Shown here: positions 5,180 to 12,430 of the stretch, one piece after another
How positions within the stretch are numbered: the first letter of the stretch is position 1
How the letters are laid out: each line of letters starts with the position of its first letter
Assembly: GCA_007136375.1 (NCBI GenBank)
Contig: SLHB01000116.1
Span: forward strand, 1 to 12,430
Direction: 5' to 3'
Source: Candidatus Hydrogenedentota bacterium
GTDB taxonomy: Bacteria; Hydrogenedentota; Hydrogenedentia; Hydrogenedentales; SLHB01
DNA length: 12,430 nucleotides
Program-made: the position numbers and the translations under genes
Notes under the pieces: generated by a model
What the model saw: only the letters and a program-made list of their open reading frames with translations
Told to the model about the DNA's origin: nothing
Database searches by the model: none

Positions 5180-7651
5180 GTGATCGACATTCCGCGGGAG
5201 GTCGTGGGGACATGGACGATTGTGGCGCCGGGGGACAGTCCGCCTGCGGTGCGGTATGCGGCGGAAGCGCTTCAACGTTTCATCGAAGCCTCCCTGGGGC
5301 AAGCTCCCTCTATCGAAGAAGCGGCGCCGGCGCGCGGCCGCATCCTTGTCGGACCGGAGGCGTGGCGAAGGACCGCCGGCGAGGATGCGTCTGGCTTGCC
5401 CGGCCTCGATGAAGGAGCGCTTGGCGAAGAGGGGGCGCGATACTTTGCGGGGCGGGATTGCGTGGCCATCGCGGGCGCGTCGCCAAGGGGCACGCTATTC
5501 GGCGTGTACCATTTCGCCGAGGAATGGCTCGGCGTCCGGTTTCTTGCCGCCGGCCACACGCATATTCCCTCGAAAAACCGCGTGAGTTTGCCGGAAGGTT
5601 CGTGGAGTTATGTTCCGCCTTTCGCTTTCCGGTGGGTCTATTATCATGAACTCAATGAGAATCCCGCCTTCGCCGCGCGGCTCCGAAACAATACGGTGCT
5701 TCACGAGGAGCGCTACGGCTGGGGAACGAACCAACCCCTAATCAGCCACAGCCTCCACCGGTTCGTGCCCGTGGCGGTCTATGGCGCGTCCAACCCTGAT
5801 TATTTCGCCCTTGTTGATGGCCATCGCCGCCTGCATGGGCCCCGGGATGGACCCCAGGTGTGCGCCACCCATCCGGAGGTCATCCGCCTGGCCGCGGAAG
5901 GGGCGTTACGCGACATCGAGGAAAACCCTTACGCCGAGGCCGTGAGCGTCTCCCAGAACGACAATGACGCCTACTGCCAATGTTCCCGTTGCATGGCGGT
6001 GAATCGGCGGGAAGGCAGCCCCATGGGCGCCCACCTAGGCCTTGTCAACGCGGTTGCGGATGAAGTGGCCGCGGCTCATCCCGGAGTGAAGGTGGGCACG
6101 CTGGCCTACATGCATACCCGAACCCCGCCACGGCGCATGACGCCCAGGCCCAACGTTCAGATTCAACTGTGCAGCTTCGAGGCTTGCGCCCGCCACGCCT
6201 TCGGCACGGCGGACTGCCCGCGTAATAAAGCCTTCGCCGCAGACCTGGACCGCTGGCTCGCCTTGACGCCAGAGGTGTGGGTCTGGACCTATCTGGCCAA
6301 CCTCCAGCATATGGACATGCCCCATCCGAGTCTGTGGAGCACGGGGCCTAACCTGCGGCTGCTCCGGGACAAGGGGGTCAAGGGCGTGTTCGCCCAGGGC
6401 AACGGCCGGTCCCCTGCGGGCGAGCTGTCGGACTTGCGGGCCTACGTGACCTCGCGGTTGTTGTGGAACCCTGATCTGGACAGCGAGGCCTTGGTGAACG
6501 AATTTCTGGATCTCCACTACGGACCGGCGGCGGGCTCGATCCGGGGCTACATTGTCCGCGCGCACGAGCACGCGGCCCGCAAGGAGGCCCATCCCTGGTG
6601 TTTCGTTCATGCGGCCGAGGCCGGCGTGGACGCCTCCCTGGCCCGGGCCGCCTTGGCCTTGTTTGGGCAAGCGGAGAACGCCGCGCCCGGCCCCGACATT
6701 CGCGAGCGCGTGCGTAAGGCTTCCCTCTCTGCTTACAAGGCCATGGTCGAGACCGGAGCGCGCTTCCAACAGCACGGCGGACGGCTCTCGCTCCGGTTCA
6801 CCGACCAGGCGGCGGCCCTGATTCCGGAATACCAGGCGCGCGCCCGGCAGTATGGTCTGACCCAGAGCGAGGAGTTCGTGCCTATCGAACGGGATTTCGC
6901 CCGCATCGCCGCCTACCGGGAAGGAGGCGACGCGGTTCAGTTGGCTCAAGGCCCGTGGCGTTTGACGGCGGTCCCCGAGCTCGACGGCGCCGTCGTGGAC
7001 CTTGTCCACGAACCCTCCGGCAAGGCGGTGTTGGGAGCGTGGCGCCATTGGGGGCCTACGCTTCAGCACAGCGTCTTGCAGGACGAGGTGAGCGCCCTTA
7101 CCGGCAATGGTCTCGCGTTTCCCGAGCCCGAGGCCGATTGGCGAGAGGGCGGCGTCTTGGCCATGACCGGACAGGCGTCCGGCGCCGGCCGGGTTATCCG
7201 GCGCATCGACGCGCGCAACGCCGCGGCCCGTTGGAGTCTGGAGTGTATTCACGAGGCGCCCGAAGCAGCCGCTTGGCGAATCATCGCGCGGGCCCGCTTT
7301 ATCGCCGGCGAATGGCGGGGAAGGGGAGAGGACTTTCCGGCGTTCTTCCGGCGAGAGGCGGGCGGCTGGGAACAAAGGCCGTTGCCGCCCTACGGGGCGG
7401 GCGTCAGCCCCCTGGAGACGCACTGGGAAGACGGCGACGCGCTGGCTTTCTTCAATCCCGCCACGGGCCACGGGGTGGAGGTGTCATGGCGTCCGGGTCA
7501 GCTTCGCCGGTGCTCCCTTGTATGGAACCCCATCCTGGAGGAAGTGTGGATGGAGCTGCGGTCCCCGGCGGTGTCGTTGCGGCGCGGCGGCCGCTTCGCG
7601 CTTCACTACGAGGTTAGGCTGCTGACGGATCCGCCCGTTAGCGCGGCGTAA
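5180..7651 (+). CDS. DUF4838 family protein (alpha-glucuronidase-like fold), probable carbohydrate-active enzyme
   Basis: 823 residues from GTG 5180. The N-terminus (about 10-145) has the GH67/GH20-type accessory fold: AVRYAAEALQRFIEASLG, ILVGPEAW, VAIAGASPRGTLFGVYHFAE and LGVRFLAAGHTHIP. The DUF4838 core runs from about 150 to 450: FRWVYYHELNENPAFAARLR, WGTNQPLISHSLHRFVP, NPDYFALVDG, VSVSQNDNDAYCQC (with SRC following, Cys 266, 268 and 271) and LGLVNAVADEVAAAHPGVKV. It ends with ELSDLRAYVTSRLLWNPD and NEFLDLHYGPAA. The C-terminal third (about 585-815) looks beta-rich and is unassigned. DUF4838 proteins occur in polysaccharide-degrading gene sets, but their reaction is not established. Most are secreted; no signal peptide is visible here from any in-frame start. 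It shares strand with the glycosidase 347 nt upstream and converges on the kinase gene with a 28-nt gap. Confidence 0.75.
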   Translation: MIDIPREVVGTWTIVAPGDSPPAVRYAAEALQRFIEASLGQAPSIEEAAPARGRILVGPEAWRRTAGEDASGLPGLDEGALGEEGARYFAGRDCVAIAGASPRGTLFGVYHFAEEWLGVRFLAAGHTHIPSKNRVSLPEGSWSYVPPFAFRWVYYHELNENPAFAARLRNNTVLHEERYGWGTNQPLISHSLHRFVPVAVYGASNPDYFALVDGHRRLHGPRDGPQVCATHPEVIRLAAEGALRDIEENPYAEAVSVSQNDNDAYCQCSRCMAVNRREGSPMGAHLGLVNAVADEVAAAHPGVKVGTLAYMHTRTPPRRMTPRPNVQIQLCSFEACARHAFGTADCPRNKAFAADLDRWLALTPEVWVWTYLANLQHMDMPHPSLWSTGPNLRLLRDKGVKGVFAQGNGRSPAGELSDLRAYVTSRLLWNPDLDSEALVNEFLDLHYGPAAGSIRGYIVRAHEHAARKEAHPWCFVHAAEAGVDASLARAALALFGQAENAAPGPDIRERVRKASLSAYKAMVETGARFQQHGGRLSLRFTDQAAALIPEYQARARQYGLTQSEEFVPIERDFARIAAYREGGDAVQLAQGPWRLTAVPELDGAVVDLVHEPSGKAVLGAWRHWGPTLQHSVLQDEVSALTGNGLAFPEPEADWREGGVLAMTGQASGAGRVIRRIDARNAAARWSLECIHEAPEAAAWRIIARARFIAGEWRGRGEDFPAFFRREAGGWEQRPLPPYGAGVSPLETHWEDGDALAFFNPATGHGVEVSWRPGQLRRCSLVWNPILEEVWMELRSPAVSLRRGGRFALHYEVRLLTDPPVSAA

Positions 7652-7679
7652 TCCTGCTGCTTCCCCTCTTGTGCGGCGG

Positions 7680-9761
7680 CTACAGCGCGGCTTCCAATGC
7701 CTCCAAATCGGCCGGGAAGGGTTTGACGCAACGAAAGCCCACGTAGGCTCGCCGCTCTTCATAGCGTTGGGTGAACCGGGCCGTGAGTGGCGCGGCCTGT
7801 CCATAGTGGCCGCCCCGCACCAGGAGCTGCGCTCCGAACGTGGGCGGGCCAGACGGCTCCTCGGGGCCGTTGTGGGTTCGCGTCCACTCGGACACATTGC
7901 CCGCCATGTCTAGGACGCCGAACACCGTCACGTCGTCCTCATGGCTGCCCGTCGCGGCGAGCACCCCCGTCGCCGCGTTGGCCGCGCCAGCCTCCCATTC
8001 ATCGCCCCAAGGGTACGCCGTGGGCGCGCCGCCGTACGCTGCCCGGACCCACTCGGCCTCGGTGGGCAATCGGGCGCCCCGCCAGGCGGCATAGGCTTGA
8101 GCGTCAAAGAAGGAAACCATCCGGACAGGATAGTCATCGGGAAGCGGCTCGGTGTTTGGGGGGATCCGCCAGCCCGCGTCGCGACAGAACGCCAGGTAGT
8201 CCTCGACGGTTACTTCCGTCCGGTCCATGAAGAAACCGGGCAAATGGGTGTAGACCTGAGCGTCCAGGATCGCTGGGCCCGGGGGGATAAACACCATACC
8301 CTCCGGCGCGATGAGGGGGCCCCCCATGTACTGCAAAGCCTCCCACCCCGCTTGAAGCGCGCCGCCGCGGTCGCCCGCCCGATCGGCGGCCAGGGCGTTG
8401 TCCCAGTGAGCCTCTCCTTCCTCGAAGTGGCCCGCCGCCCAGGCGTCCCAGTCATTGCGTTCCGCCGCCGCGTTCATCATCTGGCTTGCGAGACGCTGCA
8501 TCTCCGAGAAAGTGTTGGCGTTCCGCGCTCCGGCCGCCGTATTCGCCGGGCGCCCATCGAACTGGGGTTGCGCCGCGCGCCACGTTTCCGCCTGCCACAG
8601 TCCATACGCCGCGGCCAGGATGATGGCCGCCACCAGCGCGCCTCCCACGGCCGCGCGGGCGCCGCCGGACTTCTTCTTCTTAGCCACGGGCTCGGGAATG
8701 GGGCCGGGCGCGTTCGCAGGCGGCGCGCTCATGTTGAGCCAGACCGGGCGCAGGGCGCTTCGCAGATCCTGCACGCTCTGATAGCGATCCGACGCCTCCG
8801 GCTCCATACACTTCGCCAAGATGCGGTCCAGCTCCCGGGGCGCTTCCGGCGCGGCTTGAGAGACGGGTTTTATGGTCCCCGCCGGAATGACGCCGGTCAG
8901 CAACTCATAGAGGAGCACGCCCATGCTATAGATGTCGGCGCGCCCGTCCACGTGGCGGCTTCCCCGGAATTGCTCGGGAGACATATAGTGGGGCGTCCCC
9001 ATGACCACGCTGGTCACGGTGAGATTGCCGCTGGTCACAAGCTTGGAAATGCCGAAGTCCATCAGCTTCACGTGGCCGTTCTCGCCGATCATCACGTTTT
9101 CCGGCTTGATGTCCCGGTGAACCGTGTAACGGTGCGCGTACTCCAAGGCCTGGCACAGTTCATCGGCTATGCGTAGCGTCGTGGCGGGCGGAAGCCGTTG
9201 ACCCTCCGGCAGGCTGTCCAGAATGGCGCGCAGGGATTTCCCCTTCAAGAACTCCATGGAGATATAGAGAACCTTGTCGGCCATTCCTATATCATGGACG
9301 CGCACCACGTGGGGATGGGCAAGTTGGCGGGCGATGCGGGCTTCATTATAAAAGCGCTGCACGACCATCTTGTCGCGCACGAACTGGGGGAGGAGCGTCT
9401 TCAGCGCCACCTCCTCGTTGAGCACGTTATCGTGGACGCGGTAGATGACGCCCATGCCGCCGCGGCCGATGAGATCCAGGACCGTGTAACGGTTTGCGAC
9501 GACCTGCCCCTTGCGGAACGTGATGAGCCGTTGTCCGGAGGCCTGGCTCCCGTCCCCGGCGGGCGCGCCTCCGCTGTTCCGGGCCGCCTTCTCCTGCCCT
9601 TTGGAACGGCCGGACGCGGCCCCGCCGTGACCGCCGGAATCGCGGGTCTTGTCTTGAGACGCTTCTCCCTGGGGAGCCGCCAGCCGGGTCTGGCAACGGG
9701 CGCAGTGGCTTTCTTGTGGCGGATTCTCGTGCTGACACTTGGGGCACTTGATTGTGCTCAT
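7680..9761 (-). CDS. transmembrane Ser/Thr protein kinase with zinc ribbon and FGE-like sensor domain
   Basis: 693 residues. A zinc ribbon (Cys 6, 9, 20, 23) and a Gly/Ser-rich linker precede a Hanks-type kinase at about 92-340. The kinase has a G-loop GRGGMG (99-104), ATP lysine K121 in VALK, alpha-C E140, catalytic HRDIKPEN (215-222, D217), DFG (235-237) and GTPHYMSPEQ (255-264). It therefore looks catalytically complete. KKKK (361-364) precedes a membrane helix at about 370-388. The outer part (about 485-680) is an FGE-sulfatase (SUMF1-type) domain: EGMVFIPPGP, FFMDRTEVTVEDYLAFC, RLPTEAEWVRAAYGG, YPWGDEW, LDMAGNVSEW, LLVRGGHYG and YVGFRCVK. The active-site cysteine pair of true FGE is missing, so a ligand-binding or sensing role is inferred. 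Related kinase-FGE fusions include chlamydial Pkn1. ATG 9761 follows an upstream GAGGT. The gene is alone on this strand. Confidence 0.9.
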   Translation of the reverse strand: MSTIKCPKCQHENPPQESHCARCQTRLAAPQGEASQDKTRDSGGHGGAASGRSKGQEKAARNSGGAPAGDGSQASGQRLITFRKGQVVANRYTVLDLIGRGGMGVIYRVHDNVLNEEVALKTLLPQFVRDKMVVQRFYNEARIARQLAHPHVVRVHDIGMADKVLYISMEFLKGKSLRAILDSLPEGQRLPPATTLRIADELCQALEYAHRYTVHRDIKPENVMIGENGHVKLMDFGISKLVTSGNLTVTSVVMGTPHYMSPEQFRGSRHVDGRADIYSMGVLLYELLTGVIPAGTIKPVSQAAPEAPRELDRILAKCMEPEASDRYQSVQDLRSALRPVWLNMSAPPANAPGPIPEPVAKKKKSGGARAAVGGALVAAIILAAAYGLWQAETWRAAQPQFDGRPANTAAGARNANTFSEMQRLASQMMNAAAERNDWDAWAAGHFEEGEAHWDNALAADRAGDRGGALQAGWEALQYMGGPLIAPEGMVFIPPGPAILDAQVYTHLPGFFMDRTEVTVEDYLAFCRDAGWRIPPNTEPLPDDYPVRMVSFFDAQAYAAWRGARLPTEAEWVRAAYGGAPTAYPWGDEWEAGAANAATGVLAATGSHEDDVTVFGVLDMAGNVSEWTRTHNGPEEPSGPPTFGAQLLVRGGHYGQAAPLTARFTQRYEERRAYVGFRCVKPFPADLEALEAAL

Positions 9762-9848
9762 ACTCGCGCGCTACCTCTATGGTTGTTCGCGGGGACGGCA
9801 ATGCGCCTCTATACGTCCGTGGCCGCTGTGTGCTCTCCGTCGAGCCGT

Positions 9849-9878
9849 ATTATAGCGGGAATTCAGGGGCAGTGTAAC
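9849..9878 (-). promoter_or_regulatory. sigma70-like promoter of the kinase gene
   Basis: On the minus strand, GTTACA (9878-9873) and a perfect TATAAT (9854-9849) are separated by 18 nt. The -35 matches 4 of 6 positions and the -10 all 6. A start near 9842 would give a leader of about 80 nt before ATG 9761. Perfect TATAAT is rare in this GC-rich sequence, which adds weight. Confidence 0.55.
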
Positions 9879-10011
9879 CTCTCCGTGGGCTCCTCAATCG
9901 CAGGGCAAGGCGCCCCGTTGAGCCGTTAACATCCCCCGCCCCTCAAAGGGGGGAATGTAGTCCTCGCGTTGTTAGCCTAACCCGGCGATTGGGGGCTGTC
10001 GTTTGCGGCGA

Positions 10012-10043
10012 TACCGAAAACAAGAATACTGTTTAGTTCGGTA
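10012..10043. repeat. imperfect inverted repeat, possible operator
   Basis: TACCGA (10012-10017) pairs with TCGGTA (10038-10043), and AAACA (10018-10022) pairs with TGTTT (10030-10034). An unpaired AGT (10035-10037) and the 7-nt centre AGAATAC (10023-10029) remain. That is 11 pairs in 32 nt. It ends 28 nt before the -35 of the protease promoter, a common place for a regulator site. It could also be a hairpin in a transcript read from the left. No regulator is identified. Confidence 0.35.
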
Positions 10044-10050
10044 ATGTTGA

Positions 10051-10060
10051 AAAGCGCTTT
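10051..10060. repeat. 10-bp perfect palindrome AAAGCGCTTT
   Basis: AAAGCGCTTT is self-complementary and lies 11 nt upstream of the -35 hexamer of the protease promoter. The position suits an activator or repressor half of a regulatory region. A single 10-bp palindrome can occur by chance. Confidence 0.25.
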
Positions 10061-10071
10061 GGCCACGGCTT

Positions 10072-10100
10072 TTGACTCCGGCCGCGCCGTTTCGTATACT
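10072..10100 (+). promoter_or_regulatory. strong sigma70-type promoter of the site-2 protease gene
   Basis: TTGACT (10072-10077) and TATACT (10095-10100) are separated by exactly 17 nt, matching 5 of 6 positions in each hexamer. Transcription would start near 10107, leaving a leader of about 27 nt with AAGGAG 6 nt before the GTG start. It is the best promoter in the window and may also serve valS downstream. Confidence 0.72.
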
Positions 10101-10121
10101 CCCCCGGATTCCAATGGAACC

Positions 10122-10127
10122 AAGGAG
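10122..10127 (+). promoter_or_regulatory. ribosome binding site for the GTG start of the protease gene
   Basis: AAGGAG lies 6 nt before GTG 10134. It settles the non-ATG start, as the next in-frame ATG falls after the catalytic HEAAH motif. Confidence 0.7.
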
Positions 10128-10133
10128 TAACCG

Positions 10134-10766
10134 GTGGATATTGCCCTAGAAGTTGTTGTAGTTCAGTATATATGCCTGCTCTTTTCCCTCTGCGTCCACG
10201 AGGCGGCGCATGCGAAAATGGCGGAAAACTGCGGCGATCCCTCGGCCCGGCTTCTGGGGCGCGTCACGCTGAACCCCGTGGCGCACGCGGACCCCATTGG
10301 CACCGTGCTTCTGCCCATACTAATGATCATCTTCCCATTCCCGTTTCTCTTTGGCTGGGCGAAGCCAGTGCCCTTTAATCCGGCGAATCTGAACAACATC
10401 CGCCGCGATCCCATGTTGATCGCCGTTGCAGGTCCCGCTTCCAACGTTGTCATTGCCTTTATCACCATGATGGTCTTGAAAGCTGCGGTGTTCGCCTTCG
10501 GCGCGGAAGCGGTGGCGGGTTCGCCTTGGTTTGCCGGCGCGTTCTATCTTGTTATGATCAATTTCATCTTAGTTGTCTTCAATATGATTCCGGTACCGCC
10601 TTTGGATGGCCACTACGTGCTGCACTATTTCCTGCCGCCGGATGGGCAACGGATGCTTGAGACCATCGGCCCCTTCGGCATACTCATCGCCATCATCGTC
10701 GCGCGGCCGGTGTTCATGGTCGTAATCCCGCCCCTGCAGGACTTCGTTTTCTGGTTCATATTTTAG
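10134..10766 (+). CDS. site-2 protease family membrane metalloprotease (M50B type)
   Basis: 210 residues. A polytopic inner-membrane zinc protease that would cut substrates within or near the membrane; its substrate is unknown. The zinc site HEAAH (22-26, with E23 catalytic) lies in the first helix. The family motif NPVAHADPIGT follows at 48-58. GPASN (100-104) and NMIPVPPLDG (150-159, with D158 as the third zinc ligand) complete the active site. At least four hydrophobic segments are visible (about 5-22, 56-74, 94-122, 136-152), plus a C-terminal pair at about 178-208. No PDZ domain and no CBS domain are present, so this is the short YwhC/Rv2625c-like form rather than RseP. GTG 10134 was chosen for its AAGGAG. 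It has its own strong promoter and lies 87 nt before valS. Confidence 0.88.
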   Translation: MDIALEVVVVQYICLLFSLCVHEAAHAKMAENCGDPSARLLGRVTLNPVAHADPIGTVLLPILMIIFPFPFLFGWAKPVPFNPANLNNIRRDPMLIAVAGPASNVVIAFITMMVLKAAVFAFGAEAVAGSPWFAGAFYLVMINFILVVFNMIPVPPLDGHYVLHYFLPPDGQRMLETIGPFGILIAIIVARPVFMVVIPPLQDFVFWFIF

Positions 10767-10853
10767 CGTTGTCCGCTGTTGACGGCGCGGCGACGGTTGG
10801 GCGCGCCCGCTCTGCCCGGCCGAGCACACTTTCCCAATGAGGATTCCCGCTTT

Positions 10854-12430
10854 ATGGATCTGCCCAAGAAATACGACGCCCACGAAATTGAAAACCGGCA
10901 TTTGGCCCGCTGGGCCGAGGATCGCCTGTACGCCTATGATCCCGAACGGCCGCGCGAGGAGACCTTCGCGGTGGACACGCCGCCTCCAACGGTGAGCGGC
11001 TCCCTGCACGTGGGGCATATGTTCAGCTATTCCCACCAGGACTTCATCGTCCGGTATCAGCGGATGCGGGGCAAGAACATCTTCTTTCCCATCGGCTGGG
11101 ACGATAACGGCCTGCCCACCGAGCGGCGGGTGCAGAATCTGTTCAATGTCCGCTGCGAACCGCACCTTCCCTACGATCCTAGTTTCAAGGCGGAGCGGAA
11201 AGGCAAGACCAAGGAAACCCCGCTGCCCATCAGCCGGCGGAACTTCATTGAACTGTGCGACGCCGTGACGAAGGAGGACGAAGAGGCCTTCCGCCGCTTG
11301 TGGAGCCGATTGGGCCTTTCCTATGACTGGGAGCAGGAATACGCGACCATCGACGAACACTGTCGCCGCACCTCCCAGTACAGCTTCCTCGAACTGCTGG
11401 ACAAAGGCGAGATCTACCAGGACGACCGGCCCGTGATGTGGGACGTCGACTTCCAAACCGCCATCGCTCAAGCGGAAGTCGCCGACAAGGAAAAGGCCAG
11501 CGCCTATCACTTCCTGCGGTTCGGCGTACAGGGAAGCGATGCGCATGTGGTCATCGCCACCACGCGCCCGGAATTGCTACCCGCGTGCGTCGCCGTGCTG
11601 GTGCACCCGGAGGACGAGCGCTACAAGGATATCGTGGGCAAGCGGGCGGTCACGCCCTTGTTCCGCGTGCCCGTGCCCATCATGGCCGACGAGAAGGCCG
11701 ACCCCGAAAAGGGGACCGGCATTGTCATGGTCTGCACCTTCGGCGACCAGGTGGACGTGGAGTGGCAGCAAGCCCTCGGGCTGCCCATCCGCCAAGTCGT
11801 CGGCAAGGACGGCCGCCTCATGCCCGTGGAGTTCGGCGCGGAGGGCTGGGAGAGCGAGGACCCCGGCGCCGCCAACGCGGTGTATGCAGAACTGGCGGGA
11901 AAACGCATCGCGGGCGCTCAGAAACGCATTGTCGAGATCATGGAAGAACGGGGCGGCGTCTTTGACCGGCCCAAGGAGAACATCACCCACGTGGTCCGTG
12001 TCTTTGAGAAGGGCGATCATCCCCTCGAATACATCCCCGCGCGGCAATGGTTCGCCCGCATCCTTGATAAGAAAGACGCCCTCATTGAACAAGGGCAGAA
12101 GATCGAATGGCGGCCGCCCCACATGGGCCTTCGCTACGAGCGCTGGGTCGAAGGCCTGAACCAGGATTGGTGTCTCAGCCGGCAACGGTTTTTCGGCGTG
12201 CCCATTCCAGTCTGGTATACCGTCGACAGCCAAGGCCGCGTGCAGTACGGCGAGCGGCTGCTGCCGAAGCCCGGGGATCTGCCCATCGATCCCCTGGAGG
12301 ACGTCCCGGAAGGTTACACCGAATCGCAACGAGATCAACCGGGCGGGTTTACCGGCGACCCCGACGTCATGGACACTTGGGCGACCAGTTCGCTGAGCCC
12401 GCAGATCACGACGCGCTGGGTGGAAAACCG
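10854..12430 (+). CDS. valS: valyl-tRNA synthetase, type 2 (partial, runs off the right edge)
   Basis: 525 complete codons of an enzyme that charges tRNA-Val. The Rossmann fold shows PPPTVSGSLHVGHMFSYSHQ, with the HIGH motif as HVGH at 52-55, then GWDDNGLPTERRVQN at about 81-95. The CP1 editing domain has TTRPELLPACVAVLVHP. Later blocks are EKGDHPLEYIPARQWF, RYERWVEGLNQDWCLSRQRF with FGVPIPVWY after it, and DPDVMDTWATSSLSPQI close to the edge. The KMSKS loop and anticodon domain lie beyond the window. DDNGLPTER with 'SGSLH.GH.FSY' is typical of the type 2 ValRS of actinobacteria and rickettsiae rather than the common bacterial form. ATG 10854 has TGAGGA (10838-10843) 10 nt upstream. I read the frame through to 12430 without a stop or shift. 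Confidence 0.95.
   Translation, partial: MDLPKKYDAHEIENRHLARWAEDRLYAYDPERPREETFAVDTPPPTVSGSLHVGHMFSYSHQDFIVRYQRMRGKNIFFPIGWDDNGLPTERRVQNLFNVRCEPHLPYDPSFKAERKGKTKETPLPISRRNFIELCDAVTKEDEEAFRRLWSRLGLSYDWEQEYATIDEHCRRTSQYSFLELLDKGEIYQDDRPVMWDVDFQTAIAQAEVADKEKASAYHFLRFGVQGSDAHVVIATTRPELLPACVAVLVHPEDERYKDIVGKRAVTPLFRVPVPIMADEKADPEKGTGIVMVCTFGDQVDVEWQQALGLPIRQVVGKDGRLMPVEFGAEGWESEDPGAANAVYAELAGKRIAGAQKRIVEIMEERGGVFDRPKENITHVVRVFEKGDHPLEYIPARQWFARILDKKDALIEQGQKIEWRPPHMGLRYERWVEGLNQDWCLSRQRFFGVPIPVWYTVDSQGRVQYGERLLPKPGDLPIDPLEDVPEGYTESQRDQPGGFTGDPDVMDTWATSSLSPQITTRWVEN

Larger units (their letters stand above)
9762..10133. other. 372-nt divergent intergenic region between the kinase and protease genes
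   Basis: It carries a leftward promoter for the kinase (9849-9878), a rightward promoter for the protease (10072-10100), an imperfect dyad (10012-10043) and a 10-bp palindrome (10051-10060). A C-rich/G-rich inverted repeat, TCCCCC (9932-9937) with GGGGGA (9949-9954), lies between the promoters. The part from about 10010 to 10060 is visibly more AT-rich than its surroundings. No coding frame here looks real. Confidence 0.6.

Noticed and set aside
6035..7471. 478-codon minus-strand frame opposite the DUF4838 gene
   Set aside because: The sense strand reads conserved DUF4838 blocks throughout; the antisense product shows only composition bias.
7941..9176. 411-codon plus-strand frame opposite the kinase gene
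   Set aside because: The minus-strand kinase has all catalytic motifs. The plus-strand product is rich in Arg, His and Gly without family features.
9932..9954. TCCCCC/GGGGGA inverted repeat as a terminator
   Set aside because: No T-tract follows in either direction and no gene ends nearby, since both neighbours diverge from this gap.

Overview
The window is a GC-rich, gene-dense bacterial chromosome segment. I place it only loosely. A Ser/Thr kinase fused to a formylglycine-generating-enzyme (FGE)-like domain, a DUF4838 protein, a GH5-like glycosidase and a flagellar export operon together resemble uncultured lineages of the Planctomycetota, Lentisphaerota or Hydrogenedentota kind. That is an inference from gene content, not a taxonomic result. 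There is no sign of phage, insertion sequences, CRISPR or tRNA/rRNA genes.

Left part (1-2799, + strand): the last codons of an unidentified gene, then a compact flagellar block fliL-fliN-fliO-fliP. fliL/fliN overlap by 1 nt and fliN/fliO by 23 nt. fliO and fliP share a frame, separated by a TGA and a 117-nt spacer. FliL sits by the stator, FliN is in the C-ring, and FliO/FliP build the type III export gate. fliM is not between fliL and fliN, and fliQ/fliR/flhB do not follow fliP, so the usual order is broken.

Middle (2872-7651, + strand): rsmE (16S rRNA m3U1498 methyltransferase) starts 72 nt after fliP and overlaps by ATGA with a secreted GH5-like glycosidase. A 347-nt gap follows, holding a short GNRA hairpin and a strong Shine-Dalgarno with a 10-codon mini-ORF. 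Next comes an 823-residue DUF4838 protein related to the alpha-glucuronidase fold, without a visible signal peptide. The two carbohydrate-related genes probably reflect polysaccharide use, with substrate unknown.

Right part: on the minus strand (7680-9761) lies a transmembrane Ser/Thr kinase with an N-terminal zinc ribbon and a C-terminal FGE-like domain that lacks the paired catalytic cysteines, so it is probably a sensor or binding module. A 372-nt divergent region carries a readable promoter for the kinase and a near-consensus sigma70 promoter for the rightward gene, plus two dyads. The rightward genes are a site-2 protease (M50B type, 10134-10766) and valS (10854 to the window edge). valS belongs to the minority 'type 2' class with a DDNGLPTER motif.

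I see no clearly undescribed system. The most interesting items are the kinase/pseudo-FGE receptor, the rearranged flagellar block with an extended FliO, the type 2 ValRS, and the regulatory structure upstream of the protease.
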